9,942 nucleotides of DNA, taken from NCBI GenBank assembly GCA_900771365.1, contig CAAGNU010000062.1, forward strand, positions 1 through 9,942. The letters are read 5' to 3'. This document shows positions 1 through 5,870 of this stretch, piece after piece. Numbering within the stretch: position 1 is the first letter of the stretch; each line of letters opens with the position of its first letter. The notes under the pieces were generated by a model, which saw nothing but the letters and a program-made list of their open reading frames with translations, had not been told where the DNA came from and made no database searches. The translations under genes were made by a program, and so were the position numbers. The stretch is from Bacteroidales bacterium. GTDB lineage: Bacteria; Bacteroidota; Bacteroidia; Bacteroidales; P3.

Positions 1-2
1 CC

Positions 3-233
3 TGGGAACGCGGATGCAATGAAAACTGGAACGGACTTCTGCGACAGTTCTTCCCGAAAGGATCCTCTTTCGAGGCTGTGCCTCCCGAAAAATTGCCCAT
101 CTGCACCTACCTGATCAACTCTCGACCGAGAAAAAAATTAGGATATATATACCCTATTTCAAAAATTTGTAGTATATTTGCAAACGATACAAACATGGTC
201 AGCCTGGTCAACTCTGTTGCGTTTGTTGATTGA
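3..233 (+). CDS. IS30-family transposase, C-terminal fragment (5' end cut by window)
   Basis: Frame 3 is open from the window edge to a TGA at 231-233 and encodes 76 residues. It carries the hallmark end of IS30-type DDE transposases. RGCNEN followed by NGLLRQFFPKG contains the Glu expected to be the last catalytic acidic residue (residue 7 of this fragment). About 35 residues later comes INSRPRKKLGY, the usual tail motif. The tail ends in VAFVD, as I recall for other Bacteroidetes members. The N-terminal helix-turn-helix and the two catalytic Asp residues would lie outside the window, so integrity cannot be judged. The copy at the other end of the window matches the last 123 nt with one change: this copy has Tyr where the other has Ser after GYI, and Ser is the usual residue in the family. 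Identity between the copies stops 7 bp after the stop codon. Confidence 0.88.
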   Translation, partial: WERGCNENWNGLLRQFFPKGSSFEAVPPEKLPICTYLINSRPRKKLGYIYPISKICSIFANDTNMVSLVNSVAFVD

Positions 234-240
234 ATTCAGC
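111..240 (+). repeat. Left arm of a 130-bp inverted repeat (IS 3' end)
   Basis: This stretch is the reverse complement of 9813-9942 over 130 ungapped bases, with one mismatch (A at 151). It covers the last 41 codons of the IS30-type transposase and 7 bp beyond. The match stops abruptly after 240, which puts the IS boundary at or very near this point unless the outer ends have diverged. The second copy is at the opposite window end in opposite orientation, so the two transposases point towards each other. Confidence 0.93.
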
Positions 241-320
241 CTTGCCCCGCCACGGCTCGAAATGTTAAAACCGAAGGCTCGGAAACGGCCTTTAGGAATA
301 GGTCGTGGAGCTCTGCTTTT

Positions 321-366
321 TTTTGAGGGCGGCTTGCTGTTGAGTCCACGTGCCGCCCCCTCAAAA
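321..366. repeat. GC-rich hairpin of unknown role
   Basis: TTTTGAGGGCGGC (321-333) pairs with GCCGCCCCCTCAAAA (352-366) with a two-base bulge and an 18-base loop. Neither strand has a T-run after the stem, so it is not a standard intrinsic terminator. It could still act as a transcript-end structure next to the IS. Confidence 0.55.
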
Positions 367-472
367 GAATTATGACTATCCGCAATTGCTGCAAACAAAT
401 GGGGGATTTGAGGTACGCGCGGGAGATGGCGGATCTTTAACATTTGGAGTTAGAAATAAATTTTTTTTCAGT

Positions 473-503
473 CCTTACTTTGACCTTACTTTGACCTTAC
501 TTT
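473..503. repeat. 11-bp direct tandem repeat, three copies
   Basis: CCTTACTTTGA occurs at 473-483 and 484-494, followed by a third copy at 495-503 that shares the first nine bases. A 7-bp inverted repeat (510-516 with 527-533) lies directly downstream. The role is unknown; it could be an iterated protein-binding site or slippage in non-coding DNA. Confidence 0.8.
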
Positions 504-509
504 CTCCCT

Positions 510-533
510 AAGCAGTATATGTTAACACTGCTT
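510..533. repeat. Short inverted repeat AAGCAGT / ACTGCTT
   Basis: Seven-base perfect arms (510-516 and 527-533) surround a 10-base AT-rich centre that contains GTTAAC. It is adjacent to the 11-bp tandem repeats. It could be a protein-binding dyad. It has no T-tract, so it is not a terminator. Confidence 0.5.
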
Positions 534-579
534 TGATGGGGAGGGATTTTTTTAACATTTGGGGTGTGTTTGGGGGTTA

Positions 580-591
580 GCTGAATTCAAT
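580..591 (+). repeat. Solo IS-end-like motif GCTGAATTCAAT
   Basis: The 12 bases are identical to the outer end of the IS at 9813-9824, and to 229-240 on the opposite strand. The following bases (TAAGCCACAC) resemble the IS interior (CAACAAACGC) only partly. As at both IS ends, TTTAACATTT lies about 19 bases outside it (551-560). No transposase sequence follows, because 600-650 is the terminator of the neighbouring gene. It may be a remnant IS end, a target-like site, or coincidence. Confidence 0.5.
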
Positions 592-615
592 TAAGCCACA
601 CGGGGGGAAAAAAGG

Positions 616-648
616 AAAGTGTCCCAGGGCATGACCTTGGGACACTTT
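616..648 (-). terminator. Intrinsic terminator of the acyl-CoA synthetase gene
   Basis: An 11-bp perfect stem (616-626 with 638-648; arm AAAGTGTCCCA) encloses an 11-base loop. Read on the minus strand it is followed within a few bases by a T-run (the A-run at 608-613 on the plus strand). It lies about 105 bases beyond the stop codon at 753, which fits termination of the minus-strand gene. Confidence 0.85.
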
Positions 649-752
649 GCTTTTGATTGTTCTACGCTATTGGAAGATTGGAAATTTGAAAATGCCACTG
701 GCATTCTGAGCATTGAGTTTTTAGAGGTTTCTTAGTCATTGTTCACTGACTG

Positions 753-2624
753 CTATTTCTTCTTGCCGAGGCCGAGGCTGGGGAGTTCTACGCCACGGAA
801 GGCGGAGAGGATTCCGCTGGGGGCGGGAGCCTCTTTGCCGTAGATTTCGGCGATGAGGGGCTTGTATTTCTCCATGAGGACATTGCGCTTAATCTTGAGC
901 GTGGGAGAGAGGAGTCCGTTAGCGGAGGTCCACTCATCGGCCACGAGACGGAAGCTCTTGAGTTGCTCATGAGGAGCGAATGTGGTGTTGATTTGGTCGA
1001 TAACCTTCTTGTACTTCTCGCGGGTCTCGGGGAGGCTGAGGAGCTGGACATTGTCGCGATAGTGGAGATGGTATTTGAGTGCCCAGTAGTGGAGGGTGTT
1101 GAAGTTGGGGGAGATAATGACGGCTGCGCTCTTCTCGTTCTCGCCCACGACCATGGCCTGCTCGATGTATTCGGACTCGCGGAGTTTGTTTTCGAGGAGC
1201 TGGGGGGCGATGTACTTGCCTGCGGAGAGCTTGAAGATGTCCTTCTTGCGGTCGGTGATGCGGAGGTAGTGGGTGCCGGTGATGGTGGTGTCGAACTGGC
1301 CTACGTCGCCCGTGTGGAACCAGCCGTCTTGGTCGATTACTTGTGCGGTGGTCTCGGGGTCCTTGTAGTAGCCCATCATGACATGGGGGCCGCGGGTAAG
1401 TATCTCGCCGTCCTCGGCAAACTTGACTTCTACGCCGGAGAGCACGGGGCCCACGGTGCCGATTTTGACGGCGTTGTGGACAGGGTCGTTCACGGCTATC
1501 ACGGGGGAGGTCTCGGAGAGTCCATAGCCCTCGTAGATGTTGATGCCCGCAGCAGCGAAGGTGCGTATCATGCGGGGCTGAATGGAGGAGGAGCCTGTGA
1601 TGACGATGAGGCGGTTGCCGCCGAAACGCTCACGCCAATGTCTGTAGACCATGCGGTCGAAGAAGAGCTGGGAGAGCTGGTAGCCGAGGGAGACTTTCTT
1701 GATGAGGGTGTAGTCGTATCGGGCGCCGTGCTTGAAGGCACGGGTGTACATTTTCTTTTTGAGGCCTGTGAAGTCCTTACCCGCAGCGTACAGCTTATCG
1801 TAGAACATCTCAAGCACGCGGGGCACGGCGCAGAAGCCGTTAGCATGAATCTCGGCGAGGTTTTGCTGGATGGTGCCCATGCTCTCGGCGTAGTATATGC
1901 TGACGCCTTTGTACTGGAAATGGTAGTTCATGCTGCGCTCGTACATGTGGTTGAGCGGAAGGAAACTGAGGACACGGCAGGTGCTGTCCATCGGGTTGAC
2001 GCGTGCATGGGCAAGGAAGTTGGAACAAAGGTTGCGATGGGAGAGCATGACGCCTTTGGGCTGGCCTGTGGTGCCCGATGTGTAGATGAGCGTACACCAA
2101 TCCTCGGGACGGATGGTCTCTTTGAGCTGTTCCACGATGGGAGCGTTCTTCTCTCGGCTTGCAATACCGGCTTTGAGAATTTCGAGCATACGGCGTTCGC
2201 CTTCGATGTTGGTGAGGGTGTAGACCGTGGGGGGATTCTCCAGCCGTTCCAGAGCGGGGCGGATGCGACGGAGGAGAACATTGCTGCTCACGAAGAGGCT
2301 CGTGGCCTCGCTATGACGGAGGATGTGCTCGTAGTTGTCCACGCTGAGGGTGGGATAGATAGGCACGTGGATGATGCCTGTGAGGGCGAGAGCCATATCG
2401 ATAAAGTTCCACTCAGGACAGTTGGTGGACATCGTGATGACCTTATCGCCAGGCTTGAGGCCTATTTCGAGGAGTCCGTAGGCCAGATAGTGTGCGAACT
2501 TGTAGTAGTCGCGGGTGCTATATTTAGTCCATTCGCCTTTTTCCTTAGAGGCAAGGATGTCATCCTTGTCGGGATAGGTGGCGGTGAGGTGATCCAAGAG
2601 GTCAAAAGTTCTTGTTATTTCCAT
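753..2624 (-). CDS. Long-chain fatty acid--CoA ligase (AMP-forming)
   Basis: This enzyme would activate long-chain fatty acids with ATP and coenzyme A, through an acyl-adenylate, for lipid synthesis or degradation. The product is 623 residues from ATG 2624, a normal length for the FAA1/FadD15-type bacterial family. A TTG three codons upstream (2633) is a possible alternative start. I prefer the ATG because the preceding leader is A-rich and the upstream codons add nothing recognisable. Motifs, numbered from the TTG: P-loop YTSGTTGQPKGV (184-195), YEGYGLSET (367-375), GWFHTGD (437-443), DRKKDIFKLSAGKYIAP (461-477), and SPTLKIKR (576-583) carrying the expected catalytic lysine region. No signal peptide or membrane span is seen; it probably acts in the cytoplasm or at the inner membrane face. 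It stands alone, diverges from the trk operon, and ends in a terminator at 616-648. The substrate chain length is inferred from the family. Confidence 0.95.
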   Translation of the reverse strand: MEITRTFDLLDHLTATYPDKDDILASKEKGEWTKYSTRDYYKFAHYLAYGLLEIGLKPGDKVITMSTNCPEWNFIDMALALTGIIHVPIYPTLSVDNYEHILRHSEATSLFVSSNVLLRRIRPALERLENPPTVYTLTNIEGERRMLEILKAGIASREKNAPIVEQLKETIRPEDWCTLIYTSGTTGQPKGVMLSHRNLCSNFLAHARVNPMDSTCRVLSFLPLNHMYERSMNYHFQYKGVSIYYAESMGTIQQNLAEIHANGFCAVPRVLEMFYDKLYAAGKDFTGLKKKMYTRAFKHGARYDYTLIKKVSLGYQLSQLFFDRMVYRHWRERFGGNRLIVITGSSSIQPRMIRTFAAAGINIYEGYGLSETSPVIAVNDPVHNAVKIGTVGPVLSGVEVKFAEDGEILTRGPHVMMGYYKDPETTAQVIDQDGWFHTGDVGQFDTTITGTHYLRITDRKKDIFKLSAGKYIAPQLLENKLRESEYIEQAMVVGENEKSAAVIISPNFNTLHYWALKYHLHYRDNVQLLSLPETREKYKKVIDQINTTFAPHEQLKSFRLVADEWTSANGLLSPTLKIKRNVLMEKYKPLIAEIYGKEAPAPSGILSAFRGVELPSLGLGKKK

Positions 2625-2820
2625 TTTTATCAAATTTTCATCAGGCGGGGCGGCGATTGCGCTGAGATTAGGACGCCATCGTAGGACACCCGTCTTCTAT
2701 TGTCATGCCAGCTCTAAAACTGGCGGTTGTTCTACATTCTGTCGCATTTTTGAAGTCTCCGAGAGGGCTGCGGGGGCGGCCCTGGAGAGGTGCCAAAAGT
2801 CAATCGTATTGAACGATTTG
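2625..2820 (-). promoter_or_regulatory. Long structured 5' leader of the acyl-CoA synthetase gene
   Basis: If transcription starts just past the minus-strand -7 box at 2827-2834, the leader is about 195 nt. It can form at least three small hairpins: AATCGT/ACGATT (2802-2818), AGGGCTGC/GCGGCCCT with one G-T pair (2764-2783), and GCCAG/CTGGC (2707-2724). No known riboswitch or convincing leader peptide was recognised, and its function is unknown. The transcription start is inferred, so a promoter nearer the gene remains possible. Confidence 0.4.
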
Positions 2821-2826
2821 AATTTG

Positions 2827-2834
2827 CAAAAATA
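2827..2834 (-). promoter_or_regulatory. Predicted -7 box for acyl-CoA synthetase gene
   Basis: On the minus strand this reads TATTTTTG, a perfect match to the Bacteroidetes -7 consensus TAnnTTTG. The -33 element is weak: TTTA (2853-2856) at 18 bases, instead of TTTG. Together with 2887-2895 it forms a 9-bp perfect inverted repeat (CAAAAATAC / GTATTTTTG), so two promoters face away from each other across 50 bp of AT-rich DNA. Confidence 0.6.
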
Positions 2835-2862
2835 CACATTTTTTTTCAATAATAAAGAAATT

Positions 2863-2895
2863 ATTGCAATATATGTGATTTTTTTTGTATTTTTG
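2863..2895 (+). promoter_or_regulatory. Predicted promoter of the trkA-trkH-trkH operon
   Basis: TATTTTTG at 2888-2895 is a perfect TAnnTTTG -7 box. ATTG at 2863-2866 is a one-mismatch -33 box with 21 bases between them. The leader to the trkA ATG at 2922 would be only about 20 nt. The long T-run before the -7 box and the symmetry with the divergent promoter suggest the two units could be regulated together, but no specific operator was recognised. Confidence 0.65.
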
Positions 2896-2921
2896 CAGTC
2901 GCAATACTATCAAGAAAAGCA

Positions 2922-4262
2922 ATGAATATAATTATAGCAGGCGATGGAGAGGTAGGCTTTTATCTGGCCAAATCCCTATCCGATTTAAACCACAATATCA
3001 CGGTCGTAGACCCCAATTCAGAGCTGCTGAAGCGCCTGGAAAAGGATACGGACCTGCTCACGATAGCGGGCTCGTCGACCTCGCCGCGGGTGCTGGCGGA
3101 AGCCAATGTGGGCAACTGCGACCTGTTTCTGGCCGTGCTGCACGACGAGAGCATCAACCTCATGAGCTGCGTGCTGGCCAAGAAGCTGAAGGCCACGCGC
3201 ACCGTGGCCCGCATCTCGAACGCCGAGCTGCTCCAGCCCAAGCATCGCGATATGTTCCGCGACCTGGGTGTGGACGAGCTGGTATGTCCCGAGCGTATTG
3301 CTGCCAAGGAGATCACCAACCTGCTGGACGTCTCCGTGGCCACGGAGTTCTTCGATTTCTCAGGAGGGCTCCTCACCATGTACCTCATCCACCTCGAAGC
3401 CGACTCGCCCGCGGCTGGGCACAGCGTGCAGGAGCTCGTCCAGCGATACAGCGACCTGCAGGTGCGCATCGTAGCCATCCTGCGTAATGGCGAGACCATC
3501 ATTCCCCACGCCGACACCGTGCTGGAGCAGGGCGACCTGGCCTACCTTATCAGCCGTCCCAACCAGCTCAAAGCCATCAAAGAGGTCTCAGGCAAACGCG
3601 ACATCTCCGTCAAAAATGCCATGATAGTGGGCGCAGGGCGCATAGGCCGCATCGCTGCCCAGACTTTGGAAAACCGTATGCACATCACCCTCTTCGAGGA
3701 GTCGAAAACACGTTGCGAAGAAGTTGCCGCCATACTCGAAAACACGCTGGTAATCAATGGTGACGCAACAGACATCGAACTACTCAAAGAGGAAGGGCTG
3801 CAAAATACGGATGCCTTTATCGCCGTGACCGACTCCTCGGAGACCAACGTGCTCACCTGTCTCCATGCCAAGAAACTGGGCGTGGGCCGCACTATCGCCT
3901 TGGTTGAGAACACGGGCTTCATCACCCTTTCGCAGGACATCGGAATCGATACCATCATCAACAAGAAGCTCATCACGGCAAGCTACATCTCACGCTTCCT
4001 GGTGCGTGGCGACGCTGTGCGTAGCAAATGGCTCAGCGGCACAAACGCGGAACTTATCGAGTTCAACGTGGGCAAATGGGCTCCGGCCACACGCCACCCC
4101 ATACGCGAGCTGCCCCTGCCGCAAGGCTCCACTATAGGCGGCATCATACGCGGCAACGAGACCATCCTCCCCACCCGCGACACCCAGATCAAGGCCAAGG
4201 ACCGCGTGGTGGTCTTCGCGCTGCCTAAGGTGATGAACATGGTGGCAAAACTGTTTGAGTAA
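2922..4262 (+). CDS. trkA: TrkA, NAD-binding gating subunit of Trk potassium uptake
   Basis: TrkA is the cytoplasmic ring that binds nucleotide and opens or closes the membrane subunit TrkH, controlling potassium entry. At 446 residues it is close to the length of E. coli TrkA and has the full duplicated architecture: RCK_N 1 with GDGEVG (7-12) and acidic D30 at the end of the second strand; RCK_C 1 (about 140-222); RCK_N 2 with GAGRIG (237-242) and GDAT (280-283); RCK_C 2 (about 371-446). The first glycine motif has Asp where Ala is usual, a mild variation. There is no signal peptide or membrane segment. The ATG at 2922 is preceded by an A-rich leader, and the glycine motif starts 7 residues in, as expected. 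It is first in the operon, 20 bp ahead of trkH. One TrkA with two TrkH genes suggests it serves both. Confidence 0.97.
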   Translation: MNIIIAGDGEVGFYLAKSLSDLNHNITVVDPNSELLKRLEKDTDLLTIAGSSTSPRVLAEANVGNCDLFLAVLHDESINLMSCVLAKKLKATRTVARISNAELLQPKHRDMFRDLGVDELVCPERIAAKEITNLLDVSVATEFFDFSGGLLTMYLIHLEADSPAAGHSVQELVQRYSDLQVRIVAILRNGETIIPHADTVLEQGDLAYLISRPNQLKAIKEVSGKRDISVKNAMIVGAGRIGRIAAQTLENRMHITLFEESKTRCEEVAAILENTLVINGDATDIELLKEEGLQNTDAFIAVTDSSETNVLTCLHAKKLGVGRTIALVENTGFITLSQDIGIDTIINKKLITASYISRFLVRGDAVRSKWLSGTNAELIEFNVGKWAPATRHPIRELPLPQGSTIGGIIRGNETILPTRDTQIKAKDRVVVFALPKVMNMVAKLFE

Positions 4263-4282
4263 TTCCACAAAGAAAGCATTGA

Positions 4283-5785
4283 ATGCGTAAAGAGAAACGG
4301 CTCTCTATCGAACGAATTGGCGTGCGCCAGTTCAACCTACGGCTGATATTCCGGCTCGTGGGGGTTCTGATGCTGTATCTCTGCGTGGGAATGGTTCTCC
4401 CGATAGCAGTATCTCTCTACAGTCGCGACGGGGCACAATTCGCCTTGGTACTCTCGACTGTGGGCATTCTGACTGCCGGGCTCTTCTTCCGCAACATTCT
4501 GGGCAAGAACCCCACTTACGACCTTAAGGAAAACGAGAGCTACTGGGTGACCACCGTGACATGGCTCAGCGTCCCCCTGATTGGCGCACTCCCCTACATC
4601 TTCACAGGGGCGGTCAACAACTTCACGGATGCAGTCTTCGAGTCGTTCAGCGGCTTCACCACGACAGGCTCCTCTGTGTTGGCCCACCCTGAAGATCTGC
4701 CCAAGGGTCTGCTGGTTTACCGCGCCTTCACGCAATGGGTCGGAGGACTCGGGCTGATGCTCTTCGTGGTGGCCATACTGCGAAGGCTGACCCTCGGCGC
4801 AGAACAAATATACGAGGCCGAGTTCTCGGGCACACAGCAACGAAAGCTGCACCCCCGTCTCGCCAAAAGTGTGACGAGAATGTGGGCGATATACTCGCTG
4901 CTCACCCTCGCCATGATTGTGCTGCTCATCATCAGCGGGACGCTCGTAGTGGACGCCATCTGCTTGGCCTTCAGCACTGTTTCCACAGGAGGCTTCGTTA
5001 CAAACAGTGCAGGACTCTCCATCCTCCCCCATGGCACGCTCATCATCGTAACCATCTTCATGCTGCTCAGCGGCATCAACGTGGCACGTCTCTACCGCCT
5101 CTTCACTTTAAAGCTGAAACACTGGAGCCGCGACGAGGAGCTGCGCACATACTTTGTCATCTTCATTGTTTCCGTGGCCGCCTGCACCCTCTCGTTCATC
5201 TCGGCTGGCGAGGGCAGCCGCTCGGCGCTGTGCTACAGCGTGGTCCACATCGCCTCGACCATCTCGACCTGCGGCTTCTACATGGCGCGACCCGAGCATT
5301 GGTCGTTCCTCGTCTCCGTGATCACCTTCCTGATTATCATCGTCGGGGCCTCGGCAGGCTCCACGAGCGGCGGCATCAAACTGCGACGCATCATCATCCT
5401 ATTCAAATACATCCGCAACTATTTCACTCGTATGATGCACCCCAACGCAGTCTTCCGCGTGAAGATAAACAACGAGGTGGTGCAACCCGACTATATCAAC
5501 AAGGTTTTTGCATACGTCTTCCTCTACATCGCCTTCATCCTGGGAGGAGCCTTCGTGCTGACGCTCTGCCGCTGTTCCATCCCGGATGCCATCTGCATGG
5601 CGGCCGCCAACATCAGCAACCTCGGCCCCTCGCCGCTCATCAACAACCTCGGCGGCAGCCTAGACTATGCCTTGCTGCCCTCCGTGGGCAAATGGGCACT
5701 CACCATCCTCATGCTTGCGGGCAGGCTGGAACTGTTCGCCCTCATCGCCGTCTTCTCCCCCGCTTACTGGCGCCGTGGCACCTGA
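4283..5785 (+). CDS. trkH: TrkH potassium uptake membrane subunit, first copy
   Basis: This is the inner-membrane, ion-conducting subunit of the Trk system, built from four repeats of membrane helix, pore loop and membrane helix. The product is 500 residues. The four selectivity-filter glycines are present: TTTGS (126-130), STGGF (234-238), STCGF (328-332) and SNLGP (445-449). GSTSGGIK (359-366) matches the known intramembrane gating loop, and GRLELF near the C-terminus is the usual last-helix motif. Compared with well-known TrkH proteins, Cys in the third filter and Leu in the fourth are less common, but the critical Gly is kept in each loop. The start at 4283 lies 20 bp after trkA and gives a normal cytoplasmic N-terminus of about 20 residues before the first helix, ending in RLIFRLVG. 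It is co-transcribed with trkA. Confidence 0.97.
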   Translation: MRKEKRLSIERIGVRQFNLRLIFRLVGVLMLYLCVGMVLPIAVSLYSRDGAQFALVLSTVGILTAGLFFRNILGKNPTYDLKENESYWVTTVTWLSVPLIGALPYIFTGAVNNFTDAVFESFSGFTTTGSSVLAHPEDLPKGLLVYRAFTQWVGGLGLMLFVVAILRRLTLGAEQIYEAEFSGTQQRKLHPRLAKSVTRMWAIYSLLTLAMIVLLIISGTLVVDAICLAFSTVSTGGFVTNSAGLSILPHGTLIIVTIFMLLSGINVARLYRLFTLKLKHWSRDEELRTYFVIFIVSVAACTLSFISAGEGSRSALCYSVVHIASTISTCGFYMARPEHWSFLVSVITFLIIIVGASAGSTSGGIKLRRIIILFKYIRNYFTRMMHPNAVFRVKINNEVVQPDYINKVFAYVFLYIAFILGGAFVLTLCRCSIPDAICMAAANISNLGPSPLINNLGGSLDYALLPSVGKWALTILMLAGRLELFALIAVFSPAYWRRGT

Positions 5786-5798
5786 CGGCTCCCGCCCA

Positions 5799-5817
5799 AA
5801 TTCTCAATTCTCAATTT
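5799..5817. repeat. Heptad tandem repeat AATTCTC
   Basis: AATTCTC occurs twice in tandem (5799-5805, 5806-5812) followed by AATTT, in the gap between the two trkH genes. A similar 7-bp AT-rich tandem lies at 8968-8986. It sits just before the likely translation start of the second trkH. Function unknown. Confidence 0.6.
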
Positions 5818-5870
5818 AAACTTAACGACCTATCGCAGACCTAAAGTACATACTACGTTTCATCGGCATC

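Larger units (their letters stand above)
241..752. other. Non-coding stretch between IS end and acyl-CoA synthetase gene
   Basis: I see no convincing gene here; the short open frames lack family features and one is mostly the reverse strand of the IS tail. The stretch holds several structures: an imperfect hairpin (321-333 with 352-366), three 11-bp tandem repeats (473-503), a small palindrome (510-533), two TTTAACATTT motifs on the plus strand (436-445, 551-560), one on the minus strand (260-269), an IS-end-like motif (580-591), and the terminator of the downstream minus-strand gene (616-648). Base composition is patchy, with GC-rich and AT-rich blocks next to each other, as in accessory or repeatedly invaded DNA. 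Confidence 0.7.

Noticed and set aside
159..443. 94-codon minus-strand frame over the IS end
   Set aside because: It is partly the reverse complement of the transposase tail and partly non-coding hairpin sequence; no family signal.
963..2684. 573-codon open frame on the plus strand, opposite the acyl-CoA synthetase
   Set aside because: It lies wholly antisense to a gene with clear AMP-binding motifs. Its composition is the Gly/Val/Glu/Asp-rich type produced by reading a strongly biased gene backwards, and no domain is recognisable.
2885..3487. 200-codon frame starting just before trkA
   Set aside because: It overlaps trkA out of frame. Its Arg/Ala/Gly/His-rich composition is typical of a shadow, and trkA is unmistakable.
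4735..5844. 369-codon open frame overlapping the first trkH in another frame
   Set aside because: It is His/Arg/Pro-rich without membrane segments or motifs and is explained by the GC-rich third codon positions of the real trkH frame.
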